A stretch of DNA of 40,510 bases, from positions 1 to 40,510 of the forward strand of contig NZ_JAFDVD010000028.1 in the NCBI RefSeq assembly GCF_016887965.1, given 5' to 3'. The notes beneath the pieces were generated by a model that was given only the letters and a program-made list of their open reading frames with translations, was not told the DNA's origin and did no database searches. Within the stretch, counting starts at the first letter, position 1, and each line of letters begins with the position of its first letter. Source of the DNA: Phycicoccus sonneratiae. GTDB lineage: Bacteria; Actinomycetota; Actinomycetes; Actinomycetales; Dermatophilaceae. Below are positions 1 through 8,827 of this stretch, one piece after another. A program made the position numbers and the translations under genes.

Positions 1-83
1 TGAACCGGACCACGTTCCTCGGCAAGCCCCGATGCGCCCGTGACTACATCCGCATCGAGCGAGACACTTGACCTGTCAGACAT
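1..83 (-). CDS. 5' end of a small leftward gene, possibly an antitoxin (partial)
   Basis: An ATG at 83-81 sits just behind a strong Shine-Dalgarno sequence (GGAGGAGA, complement of 85-92) and opens 27 codons without a stop before the window edge. The peptide begins MSDRSSVSLDADVVTGASG and continues with LAEERG. Only about half of its third positions are G or C, unlike the neighbours, which suggests a small, possibly acquired gene. The short basic start followed by 'VSLDADVV' is reminiscent of ribbon-helix-helix or VapB-type antitoxins. That, together with the tandem repeats over the start, is the only hint of function. The family is not established from this fragment. Confidence 0.45.
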   Translation of the reverse strand, partial: MSDRSSVSLDADVVTGASGLAEERGPV

Positions 84-109
84 GTCTCCTCCGAAGTGTC
101 AGACATGTC
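74..109. promoter_or_regulatory. Tandem 13-bp repeats over the start of the left-edge gene
   Basis: TGTCAGACATGTC occurs twice, at 74-86 and 97-109, 23 bp apart. Each copy contains the palindrome GACATGTC. The left copy covers the ATG of the leftward gene and the right copy lies upstream of its Shine-Dalgarno sequence. A further inverted repeat, TGTCC-N7-GGACA, follows at 106-122. The placement is what is expected for an autorepressor; the binding protein is unknown. Confidence 0.5.
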
Positions 110-152
110 CCTTCACAGGACAGACCGGATGCGGGACCTCTTTCACCTCGAC

Positions 153-167
153 CCGTCGGGCCGACGG
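153..167 (-). terminator. Palindrome after the MATE gene
   Basis: CCGTCGG-G-CCGACGG lies 12 bases beyond the stop codon of the leftward MATE gene. It is a compact GC palindrome without a U tract, which is common for actinobacterial terminators. The short spacer makes the hairpin less certain. Confidence 0.3.
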
Positions 168-179
168 CCGCCCTCGCCC

Positions 180-1535
180 TCAGCGGGTGGCGCCGACGAC
201 CATCCACCGGTCGGTGCGGACCCGCATCCACATGAGCGTGCCGCGCACGGCCATGAAGACGGTGAACGCGACCCAGAGCCAGGTGACGGCATCGGACGTC
301 CCGCGCGCCGACCCGCCCTGGAGCAGCCAGTCGCCGGCGAGGTGCACCCCGAGCACGACCGGCAGGTAGGCGAGGAGGGTCGCGAGCATCGCCCCGGCGA
401 GCCAGCGCCCGTCGCCCGCCCCGATGAGGACGCCGTCGACGACGAAGACGAACCCGGAGAGCGGCTGGCCGAGCGCGACGACGACCAGCCCCGCGGCGAT
501 CGCCGCCTGCACCCCGGCGTCGGGCGTGAAGAGCGGACCCACCCAGGGGCGGGCGACGAGGACGACGAGCCCGAGCACCACCCCGCCGAGGACGCCCCAG
601 CGGACCATGAGCCGGGTCGCCGCGCGGGTCGTCGCGAGGTCCCCGGCGCCGAGCGCCCGCCCGGTGATGGCCTGCGCCGCGATGGCGAGGGCGTCGAGGG
701 CGAAGGTGAGGAAGGACCAGATGGTCGCCGTCACCTGGTACGACGCGAGCGGCACGTCGCCCAGCCCGGCGGCGACCCACGTCGTGAGGACGAGCACGGC
801 CCGCAGCGCGAGGGTGCGCACGAGCAGCGGCACCCCGCCCCGCGCGGCGGCGAGCACCCGCCCGGGGTGCGCCCGCAGCGGGACCCGGTGGCGCCCGGCC
901 TCGCGGACGAGCACGACGACGAGCGCGACCGCCATCCCGTTCTGCGCGATGACGGTGCCCCAGGCCGACCCGGCGATGCCCCACCCGAGCCCGTGGACGA
1001 ACCAGACGTTGAGCAGGGCGTTCGCGGTGAAGCCGCCGAGCGCGGCGACGAGCGGGGTGCGCGTGTCCTGCAGGCCCCGCAGGACCCCCGTCGTCGCGAG
1101 CACGACGAGCATCGCCGGGAGGCCGAGGGCGGAGACCCGCAGGTAGGTCACCGCCTGGTCGGCAACGTCGGCCGAGGCCCCGAACAGCGCGGCGAGCGGC
1201 CGGGCGCCGAACCCGACGAGGGCCGTCGTCAGGGCGCCGAGGACCACCGCCAGCCAGGTGCCGTCGATGCCGGCCCCGACGGCGCCGGCGCGCGAGCCCG
1301 CCCCCAGCTGCCGGGCGACGACGCTCGTCGTGCCGTAGGCGAGGAAGACGAAGACGTTCGCGGCGGTGAGCAGCACGGCGCTGGCGACCCCGAGCCCGGC
1401 GAGCGGCTCGACCCCGAGCCGGCCGACGATCGCCGAGTCGACGAGGAGGAAGAGCGGCTCGGCGACGAGGGCGAGGAAGGCCGGGACGGCGAGCCGGAGC
1501 ACCTCGCGGTGCTGGCCGTCCGCCGTCGCGCTCAC
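180..1535 (-). CDS. MATE family efflux transporter (DinF-like)
   Basis: This is a 451-residue integral membrane protein with the repeated hydrophobic segments of a 12-helix MATE transporter. The first helix region reads 'AVPAFLALVAEPLFLLVDSAIVGRLG', a typical MATE/DinF opening with the conserved acidic residue in 'LVDSAIVGRLG', and a second bundle begins with another conserved block near 'GMAVALVVVLVREAG'. Members exchange H+ or Na+ for drugs or metabolites across the inner membrane; the substrate here cannot be read from sequence. The GTG at 1535 gives the normal N-terminus, because the upstream in-frame stretch is Arg/Pro-rich and overlaps the protease terminator. The gene lies just downstream of the secreted protease gene but is separated from it by a hairpin. 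Confidence 0.88.
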   Translation of the reverse strand: MSATADGQHREVLRLAVPAFLALVAEPLFLLVDSAIVGRLGVEPLAGLGVASAVLLTAANVFVFLAYGTTSVVARQLGAGSRAGAVGAGIDGTWLAVVLGALTTALVGFGARPLAALFGASADVADQAVTYLRVSALGLPAMLVVLATTGVLRGLQDTRTPLVAALGGFTANALLNVWFVHGLGWGIAGSAWGTVIAQNGMAVALVVVLVREAGRHRVPLRAHPGRVLAAARGGVPLLVRTLALRAVLVLTTWVAAGLGDVPLASYQVTATIWSFLTFALDALAIAAQAITGRALGAGDLATTRAATRLMVRWGVLGGVVLGLVVLVARPWVGPLFTPDAGVQAAIAAGLVVVALGQPLSGFVFVVDGVLIGAGDGRWLAGAMLATLLAYLPVVLGVHLAGDWLLQGGSARGTSDAVTWLWVAFTVFMAVRGTLMWMRVRTDRWMVVGATR

Positions 1536-1570
1536 CCGCGCACTCTCGCACGCGGGGCGGCGCGGACGCG

Positions 1571-1606
1571 GGAGGGCCCCGCCGGCGGCTGCCGACGGGG
1601 CCCTCC
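1571..1606 (-). terminator. Strong hairpin after the secreted protease gene
   Basis: An 11-bp perfect inverted repeat (GGAGGGCCCCG at 1571-1581, CGGGGCCCTCC at 1596-1606) with a 14-nt loop begins 11 bases after the protease stop codon. There is no U tract. It separates the protease gene from the MATE gene. Confidence 0.65.
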
Positions 1607-1617
1607 TGACCACGGGG

Positions 1618-4600
1618 TCAGCTGGTCGCGGGGGTCCCCCCGACGAGCACCGACCCGGTGCCGAGCACCGCGCCCTCGGACGAGACGAGGTTCATCTCGC
1701 CGAACAGCTGGCGCCCGGCGGCGGCGTCCGCCTCCGGCGTGATCGACCCGGTGACCTCGACCGACGCACCGCCGGCGAGGTTCACCGCGCCCGACGGGAC
1801 GGCGAGGGTGCCGAGCGCCGAGGAGAAGAACACGTCGCGGTAGTCGAACGTCGTCGTCCCGGCCGGGACCGAGTAGCCGTCGACGACGACGGTGTACGTG
1901 CCCGGAGCCGGGTTCGCGATGGACACCGCCTCCTCGGAGTCACCGTCGGCCGACTGTCCGACCTGGGCTCCGTCCGGCCCGTAGACCGTGAGGTCGAGGT
2001 CGGCGCCGAGGTCGGAGGTGTTGCCGATGACGGCGTCCAGACGGCTCGCGCCCTCCGGCACCTCGACCTCGTACTCGAGGGTGTCACCGTCGGCGATGGT
2101 CGCCTTCTCGGCGTGGGCGGACCCGAGCGGGCCACCCTTCGGCGTCACCGTGACCGGACCGAAGTCGTTGGTCACGTCCCACGTCACCGGGGTCGCCTCG
2201 CCGGTGGTCGCCTCGACCGTCTGGATGGCCGGGTCGACCGTGACGCCCTGGACCGCCGCCGTCACCCGGAACGGGTTGTCGAGGAACGGGGAGGTCCGGC
2301 GCGACTCCACGAGCAGCTCCCACACACCCGGCAGCGGGTTGGTGTAGGCCCGCGACGTCGGCTTGCAGGCCGAGACGTCGCTGTAGTTCGTGTAGCACTG
2401 CGTCGTGGCGGTGCTGTCGACCGGGACGCCGTAGGGGTTGAAGGCGACCCAGCGGACCTGGCTCTTCGTCGCGATGCCGCCGAGGTTGACCTGCAGCGCC
2501 TTGGCGCCCTCGGGGACGGTGACGAAGATGCGCTGGAAGAGGTTGCGCTCGACCGAGCCCGAGGTCGTCGTCGCGTACGACGGCGCCTTGAGGTCGGTGG
2601 AGACGACGACCGCGAGCATGACGCGGTGGTCGACGAGCGGCGTCTTCGGGTCGTCGACCTCGAGGATCGCCGAGTGCAGGCCACCGGTCTTCGCCCGAGC
2701 CCTGACCGCGACGTCGACCGGCTGGCCCTGGCGCAGCCGCACGGTGGACGGCGCCGAGAAGGTGCCGTCGTTGCCGACGATGCGGACCTTGTGCGTCACC
2801 GCACCCGAGGCACCCGAGGTGCGGGTGACCTTCACCGGGTAGGTGCGGCTCTCGCCGACCTTCTGGCCACCCTCACCGGCGGCGCAGTCGTTGTACACGC
2901 CGGTGCCCTTGCCGGGGGTCGCGAGGAAGTCCGACAGCGCGGTGCAGACGTCGGCCGAGGCGGTGTAGTCGACGGTCTTCGGGTTCTTGCGCAGCAGCTT
3001 CCACGCACCCGGGACGTCGAGCTGACCCGTGCCCTGACCGGCGGCCTCGAGCTTCTTCTGGTAGTCGGCCGAAGTGTAGATGGCCTCCCGCAGCTGCTTC
3101 GGGGTGATCGGGGTGTGCGACTGGAACCCGGCCGAGAGCAGGAGCGCGGCGGAGCCGGCGGCCTGCGGCGAGGCCATCGAGGTGCCGTTGAACATCGCGT
3201 AGCCGATCGGCAGCGTGTAGCCGGCCTCGGGGAGGTCGGGCTGCTTGAGCCACTGGGGCACGGTCGAGATCGCCGAGCCGGGGGCCATGACGTTCGGCTT
3301 GAAGCCGCCGTCCTCGCGCGGACCGCGCGAGGAGTAGTTGTGCAGGGCGAGCTTGCTCGACACGACGGAGCCGTAGTTCGCGAGCCAGGTCGCCTTGCTG
3401 ACCGAGGACGCGACGCTCACGACGTCGGTGGCCACCGACGGGTCGCCGACGGTGTTGATGCCCGCGCCGCTGTTGCCGGCCGAGATGAAGAGCTGGACGC
3501 CGTAGGTGTCGATGAGCCGGTCGTAGAGCTCGGCCCGCGCGTTGTTGGCGTCGTTGAGGGCCGGGAGGCCACCGATCGACATGTTGACGACGTCGACGCC
3601 GCGGTTGGCGACGAGGTCGACCATGCCGTCGGTGAGCGCCGCGTTCGTGCAGCCGCCGCCCCAGGTGCAGGCACGCGAGGAGACGACCTTGGCGCCGGGC
3701 GCCTGGCCGTCCATCCTGCCGCCGAAGAGGCTGTGGCCGGCCGCGATCCCCGCGACGTGCGAGCCGTGGGCGTCCTCGACGATGCCGATGTTGACGAAGT
3801 CGGCCGTCTGGCCGGGCAGGCCGGCCGGGGTGAGGTCGACGTCCTCGCGGTACTCGACCGTGAAGGGCATCCGCTCGACGATGTCGGTCTTCGGGTCGTC
3901 GGTGCCGAAGTGGCCGTACTGACCGCTCTCGCGGTAGGGACGCATCTTCTCGTTCGCCGAGAAGGTGCGGTCCTGGTTCGTGTCGACCCAGATGTCGTGC
4001 GACGCCGGGTCGTAGAGCACCCCGAAGACGTCCGTCGTGTCACCGTCGCGGTTGACGTCTCCGCCGGGCTCGCTGCCCGCGGTGATCGCCTCGGTGAAGC
4101 GGTTGACGAGGTAGCTGCCCGCGGGGGCGGTCCACGTCGCGCCCTGGTACGTGAACGACGGCCCGGAGACCGGCGTCAGCATCGCGCGCCACGTGGCGTC
4201 GCCGTCGAGCAGCGGGTCGGTGGCGGTGACCCAGTCGGTGATCTTGCGCTCACCGGTGGAGGTCTTCTGCAGCGCCGGGTGGTCGAGGTCGACACCGGAG
4301 TCGAGGACACCGATGGTCACGCCGCGGCCGTCCCAGCGGGGGTTGGACTTCTTGAAGTCCACCGAGCCGGTCTCGTCGGTCGGCATGTAGGGGTTGGCGT
4401 TCGGCGTGCCCTTGCCGGGGCCCGAGACGGTCTTGCCCTTGGCGCCCTTGCCCTCCACGGCCGGGGCCGGCAGCTTCACGGTCTCGTCGAGGTCGACGGC
4501 GTCGACCTTCGCGAGCGCCGCGACCTTGGCCACCGAGCCCGTCGGGACGCTGGCCCGCACGTAGCCGACCTTGTCGTTCGTCATGCCGACCCAGCCGCCC

Positions 4601-4926
4601 TGCGCGCGGATGGAGTCGGCGACGGCCTTGGTCGTGCCCTTCTCGACGGCGAGGATGAGGGTGACCCGCTTGGTGCCCTTGGCCTGCGCCTTCTCGAGCA
4701 GCTCGACGTCGTGCTGGCCGAGCTTGCGCTCGGTCGGGCTCGCCGCGGGGTCCTTCACCTCCTTCGTCTGGAGGGTGGCCTGGGGGGCCTTCTCGAGCTG
4801 CGTCTTCGGGTCACTGTGGTCGGCTCCGGCGGCGGTGGCCGCCCCGAGCGACCCCGTGGTGAGGGCGGCGGCGGCGAGGCCCGCGAGCGCGACGCGCGCG
4901 GACCGTCGGTGGAGGGGGTGTCTCAT
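1618..4926 (-). CDS. Secreted subtilisin-like S8 serine protease with pre-peptidase C-terminal domain
   Basis: The 1102-residue precursor starts with a Sec signal peptide (basic 'MRHPLHRRSAR', then an Ala/Leu core to about residue 33). An inhibitor-like propeptide follows at about 85-150 ('RVTLILAVEKG', 'VRASVPTGSV'). The catalytic domain carries Asp209 in VLDSGVD, His387 in DAHGSHVAG, the oxyanion Asn485 in AGNSG and Ser583 in NGTSMASP, so the triad is intact. About 178 residues separate Asp and His, far more than in subtilisin, so this subfamily has a large insertion there. Beta-rich regions follow the catalytic domain, and a PPC-like domain lies near residues 930-1040 ('VIGNTSDLGADLDLTVYGPDG', cut by me to the recognisable part). 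The likely role is extracellular protein degradation. The start has AGGA 6 nt upstream. Confidence 0.93.
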   Translation of the reverse strand: MRHPLHRRSARVALAGLAAAALTTGSLGAATAAGADHSDPKTQLEKAPQATLQTKEVKDPAASPTERKLGQHDVELLEKAQAKGTKRVTLILAVEKGTTKAVADSIRAQGGWVGMTNDKVGYVRASVPTGSVAKVAALAKVDAVDLDETVKLPAPAVEGKGAKGKTVSGPGKGTPNANPYMPTDETGSVDFKKSNPRWDGRGVTIGVLDSGVDLDHPALQKTSTGERKITDWVTATDPLLDGDATWRAMLTPVSGPSFTYQGATWTAPAGSYLVNRFTEAITAGSEPGGDVNRDGDTTDVFGVLYDPASHDIWVDTNQDRTFSANEKMRPYRESGQYGHFGTDDPKTDIVERMPFTVEYREDVDLTPAGLPGQTADFVNIGIVEDAHGSHVAGIAAGHSLFGGRMDGQAPGAKVVSSRACTWGGGCTNAALTDGMVDLVANRGVDVVNMSIGGLPALNDANNARAELYDRLIDTYGVQLFISAGNSGAGINTVGDPSVATDVVSVASSVSKATWLANYGSVVSSKLALHNYSSRGPREDGGFKPNVMAPGSAISTVPQWLKQPDLPEAGYTLPIGYAMFNGTSMASPQAAGSAALLLSAGFQSHTPITPKQLREAIYTSADYQKKLEAAGQGTGQLDVPGAWKLLRKNPKTVDYTASADVCTALSDFLATPGKGTGVYNDCAAGEGGQKVGESRTYPVKVTRTSGASGAVTHKVRIVGNDGTFSAPSTVRLRQGQPVDVAVRARAKTGGLHSAILEVDDPKTPLVDHRVMLAVVVSTDLKAPSYATTTSGSVERNLFQRIFVTVPEGAKALQVNLGGIATKSQVRWVAFNPYGVPVDSTATTQCYTNYSDVSACKPTSRAYTNPLPGVWELLVESRRTSPFLDNPFRVTAAVQGVTVDPAIQTVEATTGEATPVTWDVTNDFGPVTVTPKGGPLGSAHAEKATIADGDTLEYEVEVPEGASRLDAVIGNTSDLGADLDLTVYGPDGAQVGQSADGDSEEAVSIANPAPGTYTVVVDGYSVPAGTTTFDYRDVFFSSALGTLAVPSGAVNLAGGASVEVTGSITPEADAAAGRQLFGEMNLVSSEGAVLGTGSVLVGGTPATS

Positions 4927-5005
4927 CGGTGTCCTGTCTCATCCGTGATGCACTCTGCCTGCATCGGCAACGGTGCCGACAGGGAACCACGGGAACGCGC
5001 CGTTT

Positions 5006-5035
5006 GGAATAGGCAGGCACCGACGAGATCGACAA
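5006..5035 (-). promoter_or_regulatory. Possible promoter of the protease gene
   Basis: On the minus strand, TTGTCG (complement of 5030-5035) and TATTCC (5006-5011) are 18 bp apart, about 80 nt before the protease ATG. Both boxes are weak. The stretch is AT-richer than its surroundings. A small hairpin, CGTTG-GCGGG-CAACG at 5067-5081, directly follows the ggt stop codon. Confidence 0.3.
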
Positions 5036-5085
5036 CTTACCCGCGCTTTACCTTCCCGTCGCATCACGTTGGCGGGCAACGACCT

Positions 5086-6618
5086 TCACGAACGGGCACA
5101 AATCCCGACCGCGGCCTCGCGTCGCGGGTCGCCCGCGGCGAGCAGCGTTCCGTCCTCGCGACGGTAGGCCGCGCCGACCCCGCCGAAGTACATCGAGAGG
5201 GCGCCGTGGTCGGTGGCGCGCAGCCCGGCGGCGTGCACCGCGGCCGTGATCTCGGGGTCGGACTCGTGCTCGACGACCGGCCCTCCGTCGGCGTCGAACC
5301 GGACGTGCACGCGCGGCGCCTCGATGGCGGTGCGCAGGTCGGCGCCGTGCAGGCAGCCCTGGCCGAGGACCTGCATCAGCGCGGTCGTGATGCGGTCGGC
5401 GCCCGGGGAGCCGACGGCGATGACCCGGCCGTCCCCGGTGCGGCCCGTCGTGGGCGCCATGTTGGAGGCCAGCCGCGTGCCGGGCGCGAGCGCGTGCAGC
5501 CCGAGCCGGTTGAGCTCGGGCTCGCCGAGGGCGTTGTTGAGCAGCATCCCGGTGCCGGGCACCGTGATCCCCGCGCCGTACCCCGCCGAGGCGGTGACCG
5601 CGCAGGCCAGCCCGTCGCCGTCGACCGCGGAGACGTGCGCCGTGGACGCCGAGGTCGGCAGGCCGGCGAGCCCGTGCCGGTCGACCGCGGAGAGCAGCGC
5701 GTGCCCCGCGGCGTCGAGGTCGGTGGCGACGTCGTGCACCGCGAACCGGTACCGCAGCACCGCCTGCTGGACGCGCAGCACGTCGGCCCAGTCGTAGCCG
5801 TCCTGCCGCGCCAGCTCTCCGAGCATCACCGCGAGCATCGGGCCCCCGACCGAGGGGGGCGGGTTGAGGGCGAGGTCCCAGTCACCGACGGTGCGCCGCA
5901 CCGGGACCCGCTCGACGCACGCGACGGCCTCGAGGTCGGCGGCGGTGACGAGCCCGTCGTGGGCGGCCATGTCGGCGGCCATCACCCGGCCCACCTCGCC
6001 GGTGGTCAGCACGGACGCCCCGTGCCGCCCCACGAGGTCGAGGACGTCGGCGAGCATCGGGTTGGTCGCGACGTCGCCGGCCCGCAGCGGCGTGCCGTCG
6101 GGCCGGGTGACGACGGCGTGCGCCTCGGGGTCGGGCCCGAAGAGGCTGCCGGCGACGAAGCCGAGGTAGCGGGCGGCCGCGGCTCCCATCGGGTACCCCT
6201 CGCGGCAGGCGGCGACGGCCGGGGCGACGACGTCGGCCCACGGCGTGACGCCGAAGCGCGCGACCGCGTCCTCGCAGGCGAGCGCGGCGAGCGGGGTGGC
6301 CACCGAGCCGTGGCCGGCGAACATCGTCACGCCGCCGCCGTACTCGGTGAAGACCTCGCGCACCCCGCGACCGAACGCCTCGCGGGGGAGGCCGCGACCC
6401 GGCATCTCGACGGTGCCGTCGACGACGACCGGCTCGCCGCCGGGGGCCCACACCGAGACGAAGGCGCCGCCGCCGAGCGAGACGATGCCCGGCTCGGTGG
6501 CCATCGCCCCGAGCGCCGCGGCCACCGCGACGTCGACCGCGTTGCCCCCGGCGCGCGCCACCGACCGGCCGGCCGCCAGCGAGACCGGGCCGGTCGCCGC
6601 GAGCGCCACCTCACCCAT
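5086..6618 (-). CDS. ggt: Gamma-glutamyltransferase family protein
   Basis: This 510-residue member of the N-terminal-nucleophile gamma-glutamyltransferase family transfers or hydrolyses gamma-glutamyl groups from glutathione-like thiols or gamma-glutamyl peptides. Family landmarks are the opening 'GNAVDVAVAAALGAMATEPG', the autoprocessing site STAHVSAVD with Thr326 as predicted nucleophile and new N-terminus of the small subunit, and GSPGA at 403-407. No signal peptide precedes the catalytic core, so the protein is predicted to be cytoplasmic, unlike the periplasmic E. coli enzyme. It starts at ATG 6618 and is divergent from the methylthioadenosine salvage operon, with only 71 bp between the start codons. 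It may instead be a gamma-glutamyl hydrolase or acylase of the same fold. Confidence 0.9.
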   Translation of the reverse strand: MGEVALAATGPVSLAAGRSVARAGGNAVDVAVAAALGAMATEPGIVSLGGGAFVSVWAPGGEPVVVDGTVEMPGRGLPREAFGRGVREVFTEYGGGVTMFAGHGSVATPLAALACEDAVARFGVTPWADVVAPAVAACREGYPMGAAAARYLGFVAGSLFGPDPEAHAVVTRPDGTPLRAGDVATNPMLADVLDLVGRHGASVLTTGEVGRVMAADMAAHDGLVTAADLEAVACVERVPVRRTVGDWDLALNPPPSVGGPMLAVMLGELARQDGYDWADVLRVQQAVLRYRFAVHDVATDLDAAGHALLSAVDRHGLAGLPTSASTAHVSAVDGDGLACAVTASAGYGAGITVPGTGMLLNNALGEPELNRLGLHALAPGTRLASNMAPTTGRTGDGRVIAVGSPGADRITTALMQVLGQGCLHGADLRTAIEAPRVHVRFDADGGPVVEHESDPEITAAVHAAGLRATDHGALSMYFGGVGAAYRREDGTLLAAGDPRREAAVGICARS

Positions 6619-6675
6619 GCGCCCGATCCTGCCACCGCGCTCCGCCGTACCGTCGCCGCGCCCGCGGGCGGACGG

Positions 6676-6681
6676 TAGCGT
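6676..6681 (+). promoter_or_regulatory. -10 box of the MTA salvage operon, near-leaderless
   Basis: TAGCGT lies 8 bases before the ATG at 6690. A start site 6-8 bases downstream would leave almost no 5' UTR, and no convincing Shine-Dalgarno sequence is present apart from a G run. This matches the leaderless arrangement frequent in actinomycetes. Confidence 0.4.
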
Positions 6682-6689
6682 TCGGGGGC

Positions 6690-7478
6690 ATGACCCGCCC
6701 GCCCCTCGCCATCGTCGCCGGCACCGGGTTCTACGACCTCGAGGCCCTCGAGGACCGCTCCGAGGAGACCGTCGACACCCGGTGGGGCCCGGCCCGGGTC
6801 ACCCGCGGCCGGTGGCATGGACTCCCGGTCGTCTTCCTCACCCGGCACGGTCCCGGCCACACGGTGCCCCCTCACCTCGTGAACTACCGGGCGAACATCC
6901 GCGCGCTCGCCGACCTCGGCTGCGAGGACGTCGTCGCCGTCAACGTCACCGGCTCGATCGACCCCGAGCTGGCCCCCGGCGACCTGCTCTGCCTCGACGA
7001 CTTCCTCGACCTCACCCGCCAGCGCCCGCTCACCTTCTTCGACGGCAGCGGCCCCGAGGGCGTCGTCCACGTCGACGTCGGCCGCCCGTACCACCCGGAG
7101 CTGCGGCGCGAGCTGCTCGACGCCGGGGCCGCGGCCGGGCACCCGCTGCGCGACGGCGGGGTCTACGCCGCGTTCGAGGGGCCGCGTTTCGAGACCGCCG
7201 CCGAGATCCGGTTGGCCCGGCTGGCCGGGGGCGACGTCGCCGGGATGACCGGTGTGCCCGAGGTCGTCCTGGCCCGCGAGGCCGGGCTGCGGTACGCGGC
7301 CGTCGCGCTCGTCGTCAACCCGTGCACCGGGGTCGGCGACGCCGACGAGCCCATCACGATGGCCGAGATCGACGCCGTCCTGGCCCGCAGCCGCGACGCC
7401 GTGCTCGCCGTCCTCGACGAGCTCGTCCACACCCGCGCCACCTTCACCGACGAGACCGACGAGGAGGACGCCGGATGA
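6690..7478 (+). CDS. MTAP/PNP-family phosphorylase, probably methylthioinosine-specific
   Basis: This 262-residue purine nucleoside phosphorylase family protein cleaves the N-glycosidic bond with phosphate. Landmarks are GTGFYDLEAL at the N-terminus, the RHG phosphate motif (52-54) in 'RHGPGHTVPPHLVNYRAN', 'FEGPRFET' (162-169) and GMTGVPE (185-191). From memory of the human MTAP alignment, its purine-reading residues Asp220 and Asp222 correspond here to Asn210 and Cys212. An Asn at the first position is the feature that marks 6-oxopurine (inosine, methylthioinosine) specificity in Pseudomonas MTIP. The next gene encodes an MTA/SAH deaminase and overlaps it by 4 bases, so the pair would convert methylthioadenosine to methylthioinosine and then to hypoxanthine plus methylthioribose-1-phosphate. 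The family call is sure; the substrate is inferred. Confidence 0.85.
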   Translation: MTRPPLAIVAGTGFYDLEALEDRSEETVDTRWGPARVTRGRWHGLPVVFLTRHGPGHTVPPHLVNYRANIRALADLGCEDVVAVNVTGSIDPELAPGDLLCLDDFLDLTRQRPLTFFDGSGPEGVVHVDVGRPYHPELRRELLDAGAAAGHPLRDGGVYAAFEGPRFETAAEIRLARLAGGDVAGMTGVPEVVLAREAGLRYAAVALVVNPCTGVGDADEPITMAEIDAVLARSRDAVLAVLDELVHTRATFTDETDEEDAG

Positions 7479-8827
7479 CCCGCGTCGTCGTCGAGGACGC
7501 CTCGTACGTCGTCACGGTCGACGACGCCGACACCGTCCTCACCGGCACCACCGTCGTCGTCGAGGACGGCGTCGTCACCGCGCTGCGGCCGGCCGACGAC
7601 GGCCCGGTCGACGCCGACTCCGTCCTCGACGGCCGGGGCCGGCTGCTCCTGCCCGGGCTGGTCAACCTCCACACCCACCTGCCGATGACGCTGCTGCGCG
7701 GGCTCGCCGAGGACGTCGACCTCCAGGGCTTCCTCACCCGGGTCTGGGCGGCCGAGGGCGCGGTCATGGACCCCGGCACCGTCGAGCTCGGGGCCTCGCT
7801 CGGGGCGCTGGAGTCCCTCCTCGGCGGCTGCACGACCCAGCTCGACATGTACTTCCACCACGAGGCGGCCCACCGGGGTGCGGTGGCCGCCGGCAGCCGG
7901 CACGTCATCGGCCCGGTCTTCATGGACGGCCCCGGCCCGGACGGGCTCGCGTGGGACGAGCGCATCGCGCTGATGCGGGCCTGGCCGGCGGCGATGGACG
8001 CGATCGGCGGGCCCGAGGTGCCGGTCCCGGCGATGCCGCACGCCACGTACACCTGCTCCCCCGAACGGCTCGCCGAGGTGGCCGCGACCCTCGCCGAGGT
8101 CGGTGCCGGTCGCCGGTCGCTCCTCACGACCCACGTCTCCGAGAACGCCTTCGAGAACTCCGACGTCCGCGAGCGCTACGGCGCCTCCCCCACCGAGGTC
8201 CTCGCGGGCGCGGGCTGGCTCACCGGCGACGTGCCCTTCGTCGCCGGGCACGGGGTGCACCTCTCGCCGGAGGACCGCGCCCTGCTCGCCGCGGCCGGTG
8301 GGGCCGTCGCCCACTGCGCCGGGTCGAACCAGAAGCTGGCCAGCGGGGCGCTGCACTGGGAGGAGGTGCACGACGACGGGGTCCGGCTCGGCATCGGCAC
8401 CGACGGCTGCTCCTCCTCCAACGACCTCGACATGTGGCAGGCGATGCGCCAGGCCGCGCTGCTCGCCCGGCTGACGAGCGGACGCCCCGACGTCGCGAGC
8501 GCCCACCAGGTGCTGCGCGCGGCGACCGTCGACGGCGCTCGCGCGCTCGGCCTCGGCGACCTCGTCGGCTCGGTCGAGGTCGGCAAGCGCGCCGACCTCG
8601 TCCTCCTCGACCTCGAGCGACCGCACCTGACGCCGGTCCACGACGTGCACGCCCTCCTCGTCTTCGCGGCCGGGCGCAGCGACGTCACCGACGTGCTCGT
8701 CGACGGCGAGGTCGTCGTCCGCGGCGGACGCAGCACCCGCCTCGACACCGCCGACCTCCTCGCCCGGTGCCGCGAGCGCGGGGCGACGGCCGGCGCGGCC
8801 GCCCGGGCCGCGGGGGAGGCGTCGTGA
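7475..8827 (+). CDS. Amidohydrolase, probable 5'-methylthioadenosine/S-adenosylhomocysteine deaminase
   Basis: This 450-residue metal-dependent amidohydrolase deaminates an adenine ring. Metal ligands are His66 and His68 in NLHTHLPM, His220 in 'TTHVSENAFENSD', His259 in GHGVHL and Asp310 in GTDG. The stretches 'LPMTLLRGLAEDVDL' and 'GTDGCSSSNDLDM' are those of the MTA/SAH deaminase group rather than cytosine or chlorohydrolase groups. A C-terminal 'GSVEVGKRADLVLLDL' closes the small beta domain. The ATG overlaps the stop codon of the phosphorylase gene (ATGA) and has GAGGAGG upstream, so the two products should be made together. 8-oxoguanine or other adenosine-derivative deaminases are alternatives within the family. 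Confidence 0.87.
   Translation: MTRVVVEDASYVVTVDDADTVLTGTTVVVEDGVVTALRPADDGPVDADSVLDGRGRLLLPGLVNLHTHLPMTLLRGLAEDVDLQGFLTRVWAAEGAVMDPGTVELGASLGALESLLGGCTTQLDMYFHHEAAHRGAVAAGSRHVIGPVFMDGPGPDGLAWDERIALMRAWPAAMDAIGGPEVPVPAMPHATYTCSPERLAEVAATLAEVGAGRRSLLTTHVSENAFENSDVRERYGASPTEVLAGAGWLTGDVPFVAGHGVHLSPEDRALLAAAGGAVAHCAGSNQKLASGALHWEEVHDDGVRLGIGTDGCSSSNDLDMWQAMRQAALLARLTSGRPDVASAHQVLRAATVDGARALGLGDLVGSVEVGKRADLVLLDLERPHLTPVHDVHALLVFAAGRSDVTDVLVDGEVVVRGGRSTRLDTADLLARCRERGATAGAAARAAGEAS

Noticed and set aside
1366-6678. A 1770-residue open frame on the plus strand
   Set aside because: It runs antisense through the protease and gamma-glutamyltransferase genes, with Arg/Gly/Val-rich low-complexity composition. 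It is a by-product of high GC3 coding on the other strand.
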